Assembly: GCF_000518805.1 (NCBI RefSeq)
Contig: NZ_JAEH01000015.1
Location: 1-64,000, forward strand
DNA: 64,000 nt
Direction: 5' to 3'
Origin: Shewanella waksmanii ATCC BAA-643
GTDB lineage: Bacteria; Pseudomonadota; Gammaproteobacteria; Enterobacterales; Shewanellaceae
Part shown: one piece after another, positions 24,741-33,784 of the stretch
Numbering within the stretch: the first letter of the stretch is position 1
Layout of the letters: each line of letters starts with the position of its first letter
Position numbers and translations under genes: made by a program
Notes under the pieces: generated by a model
Database searches by the model: none
What the model saw: only the letters and a program-made list of their open reading frames with translations
Told to the model about the DNA's origin: nothing

Positions 24741-25369
24741 TGATGTACCTCGTGCAAATGGGTTTGAGCCCAAGCAATGGCCTGCCCGCGGCTAGATACA
24801 CCAATCTTTCTGAAGGCGCGATATAAATGCGTTTTAATGGTGCTCTCACTCACAAACAGCTGATTAGCAATATCAACGTTAGTGCTGCCAGTTAACAGCG
24901 CTTGCAAGACCTCCCGCTCGCGAATAGTCAGGTTTTCGCTGCTATCGATACCCAGTGAGTTTTCATAAGTCGCACTAACTAACTGTGGTGGGTAAACTGT
25001 TTTACCCCGTAAGATATTGGCTAAGCCTTGGCCGATTTCATCAAGTGAAGCATCACTGTAAAACACCCCGGCAGTGACAGATTGTTGGATCAAAAAACGG
25101 GCATCAATCTGTTTTGGGTAGTGTATAAAGACCACCCTTGCGGCGTACTCTTTTTCTATGTGTTTTTGCAATTGATAGGCTTTTTGAACATCGACAGTAG
25201 ACAGATCGATAATAACCAAGGAGTACGCACCTTCCTTGATAACGCTTTCCATCCTTTCTGGAGAAACTTTTGCTAACTTCACTAAAAACTCTTGCGGCCA
25301 GCGTGTATCAAGTAGATCGGCAAGTAACTGTGAGCGGGTGATGACTACCCAATTGATAACTTTAAACAT
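24737..25369 (-). CDS. csgD: LuxR-type curli regulator CsgD
   Basis: A 210-residue transcription regulator with an N-terminal receiver-like domain (about 1-130) that lacks the full phospho-acceptor set, and a C-terminal LuxR helix-turn-helix: ENLTIREREVLQALLTGSTN, VDIANQLFVSESTIKTHLYR and IGVSSRGQAIAWAQ. This matches CsgD, the activator of curlin genes. The gene starts csgDEFG, with csgE overlapping its stop. The 151-bp gap to csgB should hold its promoter; csgB and csgDEFG point the same way, unlike the divergent layout of E. coli. Confidence 0.9.
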   Translation of the reverse strand: MFKVINWVVITRSQLLADLLDTRWPQEFLVKLAKVSPERMESVIKEGAYSLVIIDLSTVDVQKAYQLQKHIEKEYAARVVFIHYPKQIDARFLIQQSVTAGVFYSDASLDEIGQGLANILRGKTVYPPQLVSATYENSLGIDSSENLTIREREVLQALLTGSTNVDIANQLFVSESTIKTHLYRAFRKIGVSSRGQAIAWAQTHLHEVHQ

Positions 25370-25520
25370 TTAACTCTCTCCTTGATGTGTGATCTGACCA
25401 TCCATATCAAACTAAAGTATGATAACACCAAAATTACAATTATTTAACCTTTGTATCGACAGGTTTGACCTTATAGAAACAGATCAAGTTAATTTCTTGC
25501 CAAACAGCGAATCAATAATA

Positions 25521-26048
25521 TTAATTCTGGGTATATCCTTGAGTGATCACGGTTGTTTGTAATTGGCCCCACTGCAAGACACCGACTTTATGTCCTGAAC
25601 CATTCTGAATAATATGTACCGAATTTTCGTTGCCAGTTTGGTGAATATACGCCTCATTATCGGTACCGTTCTGTTCAACATCTAATTCAAGCGCTGAGCC
25701 TAATTGGTTGGCTAAAACCACATTATTAAAGCCACTTTGCAATATAGAAGCTTCGATGTCCTGGCCATTTTGAGCCAGCAAAACTCTATTCATACCGCCT
25801 GTTTGACGGATATCTAAGGTGTTGTTATAACCACCCTGCTGCAGCCCAGCAGTATTGGTAACACCTGACTGATTAATATCAGCTTGTAAACTATCGCCAA
25901 TTTGCGAAATAGTGACATCATTATCAAAAGAAGACAGTTCATCATCTAGGCTTATATCATTGGCAAAAGCTGGCATGCATAACATTAACGCTGATAGACA
26001 CAACAAAGCGCGAAACATGAATGCTGGAGAAAGTGGCGAGAGATGCAT
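25521..26048 (-). CDS. csgB: Curlin subunit, CsgB-like
   Basis: The start is set at ATG 26048, with AGG 8 nt upstream. The 175-residue product has a signal peptide ending PAFA, then a string of about five curlin repeats of roughly 22 residues. Each carries the pattern x-Q-x-G-x2-N-x5-Q-x-G, for example IGDSLQADINQSG, GGYNNTLDIRQTG and ENSVHIIQNGSGH. The last repeat ends GQLQTTVITQGYTQN. One curlin gene is present where csgB and csgA are normally paired. It is called CsgB-like because of the adjacent csgD and irregular repeats; it could act as the major subunit. Confidence 0.8.
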   Translation of the reverse strand: MHLSPLSPAFMFRALLCLSALMLCMPAFANDISLDDELSSFDNDVTISQIGDSLQADINQSGVTNTAGLQQGGYNNTLDIRQTGGMNRVLLAQNGQDIEASILQSGFNNVVLANQLGSALELDVEQNGTDNEAYIHQTGNENSVHIIQNGSGHKVGVLQWGQLQTTVITQGYTQN

Positions 26049-26414
26049 GAACAAACCTAATTAGTTAATTACATGGCATAGTATGAAAGTTTACCCGGAA
26101 TTCAGCGTCCAACTTGAGTATGAAGGGACTATAGACTAAAAGGCTATTTAACAAAAAGGACTAATACTTTATTACTATAAAAGCTAAATATACACAGCGC
26201 TCAGATGACCTAGCGATAAAATACAGAACGCAAAAAATAAAAGTGTATAAAAACAAATGCTTAACCACAGACACATAAAGAGCGCCCAATTTAACAAGCT
26301 ATATCCAAACAGTGTAGATAACCAATTAAGAAACCAAAAATAGCACTTTATGTTGATTCATAATGGACGAAAATCACAAATCCTCTTGTCGAGTATGACT
26401 TACGACTCTATCGC
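26049..26414. other. AT-rich intergenic region upstream of csgB
   Basis: About 366 bp, markedly AT-rich, upstream of the curlin gene. No second curlin gene or other frame was found. It should contain the CsgD-dependent promoter of csgB, but I could not single out an operator by eye. Confidence 0.5.
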
Positions 26415-27560
26415 CTATTGCTGTGCTAGCCAGGCGAGTTTAGCTTTATATTGACGCTTATTCTCAGGTAACTGGGTAAAAGTTAAAGCCTTGTTTAAGG
26501 CTTTTTTGGATGCGTGAATGTTTCCTAGTTCAAACTCGACCTTAGCGAGCTCTACATAGGCAGGATAATAATAGTGGGTAACTTTTATAAACCGGTTCAA
26601 AAATAGCCTCGCCGACTCAAAATCCCCTGCTGCTATCGCATCTTGTGCCACGAAATACCACCCATAGGGTGTTTCATCATCTAAATTACGCAGTTGTGCA
26701 GCAATGTCATCCGCCCCAGCTTTATCGCCAAGACTTTGCAACAACACATAAAAGTTATTTAGGGTGTGTATTTTGCTGTTAGATGAGTGTTCTAATGCAT
26801 ACTGATAGAATGCTTTGGCGCTATCCACATCTCCTAACCGGCGATGGGCGATGGCAATCATATCAAGCACAGGAGAGAAATTAGGCGCATATCCAATCGC
26901 TTGGTTTAATAAAGATAACGCCAGTGATGGATCATTCACAATCAAAGCATCGGCCGCCAAATTGCGGTAAAGCATCGCTATAAACTCATCCTCAGTTATC
27001 ATCGCACCACTGCGATCTAACCTATCAGGAAAATAATCTATCACACTGATGTCTTTTGACGGTTCTACGTCTTCACTAGTCGGTTTATCCGCCAAGAAAC
27101 TGCGGACATGATCTGAAATGACTAATAAATCATCACTGGCATCAACTAGCATCGGAATAGTATGCATTCTTTGAAAAGTGATTTCGACATCAAAAGCATT
27201 CGCGATGGCGTAAGCGAGCAAAGCCAAAGACATACAGTTGCCCTGCCGTTGCTCGTAAGCTTCAGATGCCGACAAATTTTTCCCTTCGTAGTTAAAATTC
27301 ACCATTTTGCGCTCAATAAATTTCGCTGCCTGTTCACGCTTAGATAAGATTCTAATTTCAGGCTGAAGTTTATATTGGGCTATTTCAGCATGTTGCTCAG
27401 GACTCAGCGATGCTAATTGCTCTATTGTGGCAACAGGATGCAATGATAGATCGACAAGTTTATTGTTTATTGCTGGGGGAGGCACAACTGCAACGGGCGC
27501 TTGCTGAGACACACAGGCAGATAAGATTAATGCCGCACTGGCTAGCACAATTGCTTTCAT
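26415..27560 (-). CDS. Lipoprotein with transglutaminase-like and TPR domains
   Basis: A 381-residue lipoprotein (lipobox LSAC, Cys about 16). A transglutaminase/protease-like domain covers about 80-200, with the candidate nucleophile in RQGNCMSLALLAYAIANAF and a His in VISDHVRSF. The second half (about 210-375) is built of TPR repeats, seen in ALSLLNQAIGYAPNFSPVLD, IAHRRLGDVDSAKAFYQYAL and YVELAKVEFELGNIHASKKA. Such proteins process or cross-link envelope components, but no substrate is known. It lies directly upstream of the curlin gene on the same strand with a 366-bp gap; a role in the curli matrix is only a suggestion. Confidence 0.75.
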   Translation of the reverse strand: MKAIVLASAALILSACVSQQAPVAVVPPPAINNKLVDLSLHPVATIEQLASLSPEQHAEIAQYKLQPEIRILSKREQAAKFIERKMVNFNYEGKNLSASEAYEQRQGNCMSLALLAYAIANAFDVEITFQRMHTIPMLVDASDDLLVISDHVRSFLADKPTSEDVEPSKDISVIDYFPDRLDRSGAMITEDEFIAMLYRNLAADALIVNDPSLALSLLNQAIGYAPNFSPVLDMIAIAHRRLGDVDSAKAFYQYALEHSSNSKIHTLNNFYVLLQSLGDKAGADDIAAQLRNLDDETPYGWYFVAQDAIAAGDFESARLFLNRFIKVTHYYYPAYVELAKVEFELGNIHASKKALNKALTFTQLPENKRQYKAKLAWLAQQ

Positions 27561-27659
27561 GAAAATCCCTATTCATTAATGACTGATATCGTTTAACAAT
27601 ACGATTTCTATATCCAATCCTTTAGCAAAGTTAACACATTAAAATCTATAGACACAAAC

Positions 27660-27690
27660 AAAAACACCAGCTAATAAGCTGGTGTCTTTT
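27660..27690. terminator. Terminator downstream of cctA
   Basis: Stem ACACCAGC / GCTGGTGT with a 6-nt loop, with TTTTTG on the minus side and seven T residues on the plus side. It follows the cctA stop by about 25 bp. Confidence 0.75.
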
Positions 27691-27713
27691 TTTAAATTAA
27701 ATTCGTCGCTGAA

Positions 27714-28061
27714 TTATTTCAGTATTGATTCCGCTGTGCGGCCGTCATCGTGACAGCTATCACACGCTGGCTTATCGCCAACATTCATATCATGCGGTGC
27801 ATGACAATCTGCGCATACTAGTGCGCCGTCGTGTGGTTGGTGAACGGCATCCATTTCAGCCAGTGGACCATGACAGCTTTGGCACTGTTCAAATTCAAAC
27901 GCACCATCAGCTGAAGGTTCACCATCTGCATGACATGCTTCACAGCCATCCATTTCTGCATGCATTTCTGCAAGCTCTTGGGGCTCTGCCATCGCCGCTG
28001 GAGATAACGCCAATGCTGCTAAACCAGCACCAAATAATGCACTAAGTATTTTTTTGCTCAC
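27714..28061 (-). CDS. cctA: Small tetraheme cytochrome c (CctA/STC)
   Basis: A 115-residue periplasmic cytochrome with a signal peptide ending PAAMA and four heme-binding motifs: CEACH, CQSCH, CADCH and CDSCH. The spacing and flanking sequence, such as [20 protein letters not shown] and [20 protein letters not shown], match the small tetraheme cytochrome of Shewanella. That protein shuttles electrons across the periplasm from CymA to terminal reductases including the Mtr metal-reduction pathway. The start is GTG with GAGGA upstream. A good CRP-like site lies about 215 bp upstream. Confidence 0.95.
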   Translation of the reverse strand: MSKKILSALFGAGLAALALSPAAMAEPQELAEMHAEMDGCEACHADGEPSADGAFEFEQCQSCHGPLAEMDAVHQPHDGALVCADCHAPHDMNVGDKPACDSCHDDGRTAESILK

Positions 28062-28274
28062 AGTATTTATCCTCTTTTAACAACCACATAGTAAAAGCTT
28101 TGTATTGATTTTGCTTCTATCTTGCAGCTGAATTTTATCGCACGACTTAACTAAAAATAGCCAAGGAGTGACCAATTCGCAAACTTTAATGGGCGCAGAA
28201 TACTGTCTCGTCATCAGCGAAACTGTGCGCTACATCAATATTAACCAGAAAATATGACGAATAAACAACAAGGT

Positions 28275-28290
28275 GGTGACCGGTATCACA
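28275..28290. promoter_or_regulatory. Probable CRP site upstream of cctA
   Basis: GGTGA-CCGGTA-TCACA matches nine of ten core positions of the CRP palindrome and is followed by CTTTT as in the consensus flank. It is 214 bp upstream of cctA, in a region with no other gene. CRP activates anaerobic respiration genes in Shewanella, so control of cctA is plausible; distance to the transcription start is unknown. Confidence 0.5.
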
Positions 28291-28395
28291 CTTTTACCAT
28301 GCAAAAGTGAATAATTAGCGATATTTTTAAGATTAGATTAAGCCTAGGGCAACATCTAGATCACAGCTTAGCGTAACTTATGGCATTTTGGGCTA

Positions 28396-28439
28396 ATACC
28401 AATCAGTTTAAACATTTAAATTCTTATACTGATTGGCAT
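28396..28439. repeat. 44-bp short form of the 264-bp inverted-repeat element
   Basis: The first 23 nt match the left end of the element at 11797 (one T for A change) and the last 21-22 nt match its right end (one C for T change). The interior about 220 bp is missing, so this is either a deletion derivative or a minimal hairpin unit of the same family. The two arms can form a hairpin. Confidence 0.7.
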
Positions 28440-28552
28440 AAACACGGTATCAAGCTATCAATGGCATTTGGCCAAGCCCTAGAGCAAGCAACCTGCGAAA
28501 AACTAACGAGATAAAATAGTGGGCAATAAAAATAGTAGACAGTAAAAATACT

Positions 28553-28593
28553 GAGCAATAAAAAACGGCAACCCCACTTGAGGTCGCCGTTTT
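28553..28593 (-). terminator. Rho-independent terminator of htpX
   Basis: Interrupted stem AAAACGGCAACC / GGTCGCCGTTTT followed on the minus strand by six T residues, 27 bp after the htpX stop. Confidence 0.8.
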
Positions 28594-28619
28594 AAAGCCG
28601 TCAGTCTAACTAAGCTAGA

Positions 28620-29483
28620 TTAGCTAGCTTGTAGTGCTGCGATACGCTTGTCTAGTGGCGGATGACTCATCATCAGTTCAGCCATAGACTTCTTACCATT
28701 GATACCAAATGCAGCCATGTTTGCTGGCATTGCACCGGTTTCTGGACCTTGGCGTAAACGGTCAAGTGCGGCAATCATTTTATGTTTGCCAGCCAGTCTT
28801 GCACCGCCTTCATCGGCTTTATACTCACGGATCCGAGAGAAGTACGCCACAATCATCGATGCCAAAATACCAAATAGCATATCCAATACAAACACTACTG
28901 CCATGTAGGCGAACATACCTAGGCCTTCGCCTTCTTCGTCGTTACTGGCAACAAAGTTATTGATAATGCCAGCTACAACACGGGCAGCAAAGATAACGAA
29001 GGTGTTCACTACACCCTGAATTAGGGTTAGGGTTACCATGTCACCGTTAGCAACGTGGCTCACTTCATGGGCCAGTACGCCTTCAATTTCATCACGTGTC
29101 ATGCCGTAAAGTAGACCACTACTTACTGCAACAAGAGAATTATCTTTGCTTGGGCCAGTGGCAAAAGCGTTAAGCTCTTGAGCTTGATAGATGGCAACCT
29201 CAGGCATTTTAATACCTGCCTGCTCTGCTTGACGAGCAACAGTCTCAACTAACCAGCGCTCAGTCTCATCACGTGGTGTGGTGATAACTTCACAACCCAT
29301 GGTTTTCTTTGCCATCCACTTAGAGATAGCCAAACTGATAAATGCGCCACCGAAACCAAATATTGCTGCAAATATCAGTAAGCCACCCATAGTCGAAGTA
29401 TTCACTCCGAGGATAGACATTACAATTGACGCAACTAGCAAAACTGCCATGTTAGTCGCTATCAATAAAAAAATACGTTTCAT
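28620..29483 (-). CDS. htpX: Membrane zinc metalloprotease HtpX
   Basis: A 287-residue M48 protease. Two N-terminal membrane helices (about 5-25 and 33-55) are followed by the catalytic zinc motif HEVSH at 139-143. Two further helices lie at about 155-180 and 195-220, and the third zinc ligand Glu is in [10 protein letters not shown]. The C-terminal [14 protein letters not shown] is also conserved. HtpX degrades misfolded inner-membrane proteins together with FtsH. An AAAGGAG site precedes the ATG. The upstream region carries a sigma-32-like promoter. Confidence 0.95.
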   Translation of the reverse strand: MKRIFLLIATNMAVLLVASIVMSILGVNTSTMGGLLIFAAIFGFGGAFISLAISKWMAKKTMGCEVITTPRDETERWLVETVARQAEQAGIKMPEVAIYQAQELNAFATGPSKDNSLVAVSSGLLYGMTRDEIEGVLAHEVSHVANGDMVTLTLIQGVVNTFVIFAARVVAGIINNFVASNDEEGEGLGMFAYMAVVFVLDMLFGILASMIVAYFSRIREYKADEGGARLAGKHKMIAALDRLRQGPETGAMPANMAAFGINGKKSMAELMMSHPPLDKRIAALQAS

Positions 29484-29538
29484 GTACGCTCCTTTAGATC
29501 TTAACCACGATTGGTTAACTTTACTTTCTTAGAGACAT

Positions 29539-29565
29539 AATATGTCCCAAAAACCAGAATTCAAG
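29539..29565 (-). promoter_or_regulatory. Candidate heat-shock (sigma-32) promoter of htpX
   Basis: On the minus strand CCCTTGAA is followed after about 15 nt by GACATATT, resembling the CTTGAA and CCCCATNT boxes. It lies 55-80 bp before the htpX start. A GTAAA-N5-GTATA pair at 29575-29589 also resembles a CpxR box. E. coli htpX is under both kinds of control; the -10 match here is only partial. Confidence 0.35.
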
Positions 29566-29777
29566 GGGAGAAAAGTAAAAAAATGTATAGATGGTTAGAA
29601 CCCGTACGATCTGTTTTACTACTCACACATTGAGCAAGTGCAACAGTCTAAAATTAAACAATTAATCGAAACTTAAACGCCTACTCAGTTACAGCTTGTT
29701 TGCGCTAATTTAGCATTAAATTTGGTTAATTTTGCTAAATAACCTTTCACGCACTTAGTCCGAGTCGGCAGTATTGC

Positions 29778-30461
29778 TTAAACACTAGTCTGTAGCGCCG
29801 AAATATCAAGGTAACTGGCAGCCTGTTCAACCTTGGCGTCGTCGATGTGTGGAACAATACCAAGACATGGCGCACGCATCATATTTTGCAGCGACGCAAT
29901 GTTTTCTTGCAAGCAGCTCATGTTAGGGTCAACAAGATTGCCTACCCAACCCGCAAGCGCCACACCATCATGGGCCAACGCCTCTTGAGTCAGCAGCGCA
30001 TGGTTAAGGCAACCCAGCTTAAGGCCAACGACCAAAATCACCGAATAACCCCGCTGCTGAACCACTTGCGACAAAAATTGGCTATCGTTAAGCGGTAAGC
30101 GCCAACCTCCCGCCCCTTCAACTAAAGCAAAGTCAGCTTGCTGAAACGGCACCGCATCTAAAGCCTGGTTAACACGTGCGATATTTAACGATTCATTTTG
30201 CTGCTTAGCAGCAATATGGGGCGCAATGGCTGGCTGAAACGCAATCGGGTTAATACAGTCATAATCGAGATCAACATTGGCGTGAGCCATCAAAGATAGC
30301 GCATCACTATTGCGCAGCCCTGCTTGGGTGCGCTCACAACCAGAAGCGATAGGTTTTACCCCTAAGGTCGTTCCATGTTGGCTAAAACGATGCAGCAAAG
30401 CACTGGCAATCATGGTTTTGCCGCAATCTGTGTCTGTACCCGCAATAAAATACACCATCAT
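29778..30461 (-). CDS. bioD: Dethiobiotin synthetase BioD
   Basis: A 227-residue ATP-dependent carboxylase-type enzyme. The P-loop GTDTDCGKT is at residues 8-16, the substrate Lys and Ser in LGVKPIASGCE follow, and VEGAGGWRLPL is the conserved BioD motif. It closes the ureido ring of biotin from 7,8-diaminopelargonic acid, CO2 and ATP. It is the last gene of bioBFCD, 67 bp after bioC. Length and motifs are normal. Confidence 0.95.
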   Translation of the reverse strand: MMVYFIAGTDTDCGKTMIASALLHRFSQHGTTLGVKPIASGCERTQAGLRNSDALSLMAHANVDLDYDCINPIAFQPAIAPHIAAKQQNESLNIARVNQALDAVPFQQADFALVEGAGGWRLPLNDSQFLSQVVQQRGYSVILVVGLKLGCLNHALLTQEALAHDGVALAGWVGNLVDPNMSCLQENIASLQNMMRAPCLGIVPHIDDAKVEQAASYLDISALQTSV

Positions 30462-30528
30462 ACTTTCCTAATCATCAAAGCTAACTCACAGCAAAACCAG
30501 ACGCTAAATGCCAATGACCACAGCTAAA

Positions 30529-31326
30529 CTAACGCTTTTGAGCACGAATAAAGCCAATCTGATAACTCAGTGGCAGCCCTTGTGCTACTCGTATTTGCTG
30601 CGCGCTTTGCTGCAAAGCGAGCCAAGATTGGCGCCCTGTCAGTTTAGTTTTGGCATTGGCTTGTCCACAGGTATGGGTTGAAGCCCCTACCCCTTTTATC
30701 GAATACAACAACTGCTTTAAATCATCAAAATAACACGTTAGGGTTTGTTGCTCATGCCACTGCAAATGCCAATCACTGGGCGTAAATGCCTCAGTCACTG
30801 ACTCAAAAGTTAAAAACGAATTAACGTGCAAACCCAACTGTTGCAGCTCGGCTAAACTGCCATCGGTGACAATGGCTAAATTAACGTAACCACCAGAGCG
30901 CACCACTCTAGCCATTTCGTTGACTGCGCTAGGGAAATTGTCGCACCACTGCAATGCCAGATTTGAATAAATACATTCAACCGAGTCATCGGCTAATGGC
31001 AGTTGTTCAGCGTTGGCACAAATTGGGCTCAATCCCACTAATTGATCGCGCGCTTGTTGCAACATGCCTAGCGCAATATCGACACCAACCGTATGCTTAA
31101 CTCCCTTAGCTGCTAAGTCAGTCCCCGGACCACAGCCAATATCGACCACAGATGCGGCAAACTGCCCATGGGCAAGCAGCACATCACGGCTCATACGCTG
31201 CAAACTATCGTGTTTGGCATAATGGTGGGCGGCCGCTGAGAAATGTTTGGCTATCTGTTCACCCTGCGGCTTTTGGGCGCTGGAGTGGTCAGCATTTGTG
31301 CTTGTCACGTTTAACCCACTTGTCAC
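30529..31326 (-). CDS. bioC: Malonyl-ACP O-methyltransferase BioC
   Basis: A 265-residue SAM-dependent methyltransferase. QIAKHFSAAAHHYAKHDSLQ at the N-terminus is typical of BioC, the SAM-binding motif is VVDIGCGPGTDLA, and YSNLALQWCDN carries the family's acidic/aromatic patch. BioC methylates malonyl-ACP so that the fatty acid pathway can make pimeloyl-ACP. The start is a GTG with GAGGAA 11 nt upstream. No bioH or other esterase partner is in the window, so the methyl-ester hydrolase is encoded elsewhere. Confidence 0.92.
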   Translation of the reverse strand: MTSGLNVTSTNADHSSAQKPQGEQIAKHFSAAAHHYAKHDSLQRMSRDVLLAHGQFAASVVDIGCGPGTDLAAKGVKHTVGVDIALGMLQQARDQLVGLSPICANAEQLPLADDSVECIYSNLALQWCDNFPSAVNEMARVVRSGGYVNLAIVTDGSLAELQQLGLHVNSFLTFESVTEAFTPSDWHLQWHEQQTLTCYFDDLKQLLYSIKGVGASTHTCGQANAKTKLTGRQSWLALQQSAQQIRVAQGLPLSYQIGFIRAQKR

Positions 31327-31345
31327 TGCTTGGGGTTCCTCATAA

Positions 31346-32530
31346 TTAATCTTGCTGCTGTAATGGGGATAATTCTTTCAGCCCTTGGGCGATAGCGATA
31401 ACTAGGTCTTTAATCTGGCTTTGGCTATGCAAAGCTGACAACGTGACCCGCAAGCGCGCGCTCCCCTTTGGTACTGTTGGAGGTCTTATCGCACCCACCA
31501 AGAAACCTTGGTGTTTAAGATTGGCCGCCAAGGTGAGCACCTTATCGTTATCGCCTATCACTATGGGTTGAATGGGCGAACTTACCGCTAATGTTGCCAC
31601 CTGGTAGTCACTGCAACACTGCTTAAAAAATTCAATATTGCGCTTAAGTTGCGTGCGCCGCTCATCGCCTTGCCTAACAGATTGCACCGCATTGAAAGCG
31701 ATATGCGCATTTAATGGCGATAATGCCGTTGAGTAGATATAGTGGCGAGCATTAGCCACCAAATAATCAATCACCAATTGGCTCGCCAAAATTGCCGCAC
31801 CTTGGCAACCTAGGGCTTTACCGAACGTCACCACCTGTATATCGCAACTTTGGGCGCTTAACGCCTCCGGCGAAGGGTAGCTTGGCTGCAAGCCAAAGCC
31901 ATGAGCATCATCAACGATTAACCAACACTGCGCCTCTTGCGCTAACTGATAAAGCGCGTTAATCGGCGCGACATCGCCATCCATGCTAAACACTGATTCA
32001 GTCACTATGGCACTGGGTTGTTGCTTGCTCAGTAACTGCTGAGCATGGTTGATATCATTGTGTTTAAAGCGATTAAACTTGGCACCGCTATGCAATAAGC
32101 CGTCAATGAGAGAGGCATGTAGGAGTCGGTCGCACACCACGTAATCGTTACGGTCAAACAAGGTTTGCATTAACGCGCTATTGGCACTAAATCCAGAGCA
32201 AAACAGTAACGCCGCTTCATGTCCTGTTGCATCGCACAAACTACGCTCTAAAGCTTGGTGCGCGTCACTGTAACCACTGACTAATGGCGAAGCAGCGCTG
32301 CCGACACCATATTGCTTAACGCCTTCGACTGCAGCTTGCTGCAAACATTCGCTACTTGCTAAGCCGAGATAATCGTTACCGCTGAAGTTATGATAACGCT
32401 TACCCAAATGATACAAATCACTTGATAATGGATCATCTACTGCATCAAATTGCTGCCGTTGACGCAATACACCCGCTTGTTTGGCAGCTTCAAGCTGCAT
32501 GCGCAGTTTAGTGTCTAATTTTGATACCAT
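31346..32530 (-). CDS. bioF: 8-amino-7-oxononanoate synthase BioF
   Basis: A 394-residue PLP enzyme of the alpha-oxoamine synthase family. NDYLGLASSE, GSAASPLVSGYSDAHQALER, VTESVFSMDGDVAPI, VDDAHGFG and VVTFGKALGCQGA, with the PLP lysine at about 236, are all present. It condenses pimeloyl-ACP or -CoA with alanine. It lies 40 bp after bioB and 19 bp before bioC. Confidence 0.95.
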   Translation of the reverse strand: MVSKLDTKLRMQLEAAKQAGVLRQRQQFDAVDDPLSSDLYHLGKRYHNFSGNDYLGLASSECLQQAAVEGVKQYGVGSAASPLVSGYSDAHQALERSLCDATGHEAALLFCSGFSANSALMQTLFDRNDYVVCDRLLHASLIDGLLHSGAKFNRFKHNDINHAQQLLSKQQPSAIVTESVFSMDGDVAPINALYQLAQEAQCWLIVDDAHGFGLQPSYPSPEALSAQSCDIQVVTFGKALGCQGAAILASQLVIDYLVANARHYIYSTALSPLNAHIAFNAVQSVRQGDERRTQLKRNIEFFKQCCSDYQVATLAVSSPIQPIVIGDNDKVLTLAANLKHQGFLVGAIRPPTVPKGSARLRVTLSALHSQSQIKDLVIAIAQGLKELSPLQQQD

Positions 32531-32570
32531 CGCGCCAGCCTAATCAATTGCCAAAGCTAACGGCGCAATG

Positions 32571-33623
32571 TTACAACGCAGCCGCATCATAAAACTGACT
32601 GGTCTTTTTAGCTTTAATCGCTTCAGCTTTAGCAAAGACTTGCTTTTCCTCTTCGATTTTTGCTGCAGGACCTTGCTCTGGGTGTAAGCCCAAACGCTTA
32701 AACAGCGTCATGTCTTCGTTCTCTTCTGGGTTGGCTGTCGTTAACAGTTTACAGCCATAGAAAATCGAGTTAGCACCGGCAAAAAAGCACATCGCTTGCA
32801 GTTCATCTGTCATGCTTTCACGGCCAGCAGATAAGCGCACTCGCGAATGGGGCATGGTAATGCGCGCCACAGCGATGGTGCGCACAAACTCTAGTGGGTC
32901 TAAATCATCTAAATCGGCAAATGGCGTACCAGCAACTTTAACCAGCATGTTAATTGGCACGGAATCTGGGTGCTTTTCCATATTGGCAAGCTGCTGAATT
33001 AGGCCGGCGCGATCGGTCGCTTGCTCACCCATACCCACAATTCCACCAGAGCAGACTTTCATGCCTGAGGCACGGACATTCGATAAAGTATCTAGTCGTT
33101 CTTGATAAGTCCGAGTCGTAATAATATCGCCGTAGTACTCGGGTGATGTATCGAGGTTGTGGTTGTAATAGTCTAAGCCCGCATCCGCTAACTCTTGCGC
33201 CTGATGGGCTGACAGCATACCTAAGGTCATGCAGGTTTCCATGCCCATGGCTTTCACTTCGCTCACCATATCTTTCAAATAAGGCATGTCGCGTTCGTGT
33301 GGGTTGCGCCATGCCGCACCCATACAAAAACGTGATGCACCCGCTGCTTTTGCGCTACGCGCTTCGGTCAGCACTTTGTCTATCTCTAACAAACGCTCTT
33401 TTTCTAATCCGGTATCATAACGAGCACTTTGAGGGCAGTATTTGCAATCTTCTGGGCAGGCGCCAGTTTTAATCGACAATAGGCGGCTAATTTGCACTTC
33501 ATTAGGATCGTATACTTGGCGATGAATCGTATGTGCTTCAAACAATAAATCGTTCATCGGTTTAGCAAACAAGGCTAAAATTTCTTCACGATTCCAATCG
33601 TGACGTAGTGCAATATTCGACAT
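32571..33623 (-). CDS. bioB: Biotin synthase BioB
   Basis: A 350-residue radical-SAM enzyme. The SAM cluster cysteines are C56, C60 and C63 in [25 protein letters not shown] and the [13 protein letters not shown] segment supply substrate and second-cluster residues, and SAGRES holds the Arg ligand of the [2Fe-2S] cluster. It inserts sulfur into dethiobiotin. The gene heads bioBFCD and diverges from bioA; an AAGGG site precedes the ATG, and the shared promoter region holds a probable BirA operator. Confidence 0.96.
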   Translation of the reverse strand: MSNIALRHDWNREEILALFAKPMNDLLFEAHTIHRQVYDPNEVQISRLLSIKTGACPEDCKYCPQSARYDTGLEKERLLEIDKVLTEARSAKAAGASRFCMGAAWRNPHERDMPYLKDMVSEVKAMGMETCMTLGMLSAHQAQELADAGLDYYNHNLDTSPEYYGDIITTRTYQERLDTLSNVRASGMKVCSGGIVGMGEQATDRAGLIQQLANMEKHPDSVPINMLVKVAGTPFADLDDLDPLEFVRTIAVARITMPHSRVRLSAGRESMTDELQAMCFFAGANSIFYGCKLLTTANPEENEDMTLFKRLGLHPEQGPAAKIEEEKQVFAKAEAIKAKKTSQFYDAAAL

Positions 33624-33712
33624 GTTTACAACCCTTTAATACCTTTACTAAGCAATTTTGTAGGCGAATTTTAATTAACTTTATGTTGCTTAGCATACCT
33701 TGAAGTCGTAAC

Positions 33713-33745
33713 CTGTCAACGCAATAACACAAAAACAGTTTACCA
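33713..33745. promoter_or_regulatory. Probable BirA operator between bioB and bioA
   Basis: CTGTCAACG, 15 bp, then AGTTTACCA. Compared with the known arms TTGTAAACC and GGTTTACAA, six and seven of nine bases match, with the standard spacer length. It lies midway between the divergent bioB and bioA starts, 40 bp from bioA, where BirA-biotinyl-AMP would block both promoters. Confidence 0.5.
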
Positions 33746-33784
33746 ATGGTTAAATATTGACCACCAATTAGCGTGAGACTTTCT

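Larger units (their letters stand above)
28062..28552. other. Intergenic region upstream of cctA
   Basis: Some 490 bp without a credible gene. It holds the cctA leader, the CRP-like palindrome and the short inverted-repeat element, listed separately. Confidence 0.55.

Noticed and set aside
33600-33650. TTGTAAAC near the bioB start as a BirA half-site
   Set aside because: It overlaps the bioB ribosome site and has no second arm at 14-15 bp spacing; the pair at 33713-33745 fits better.
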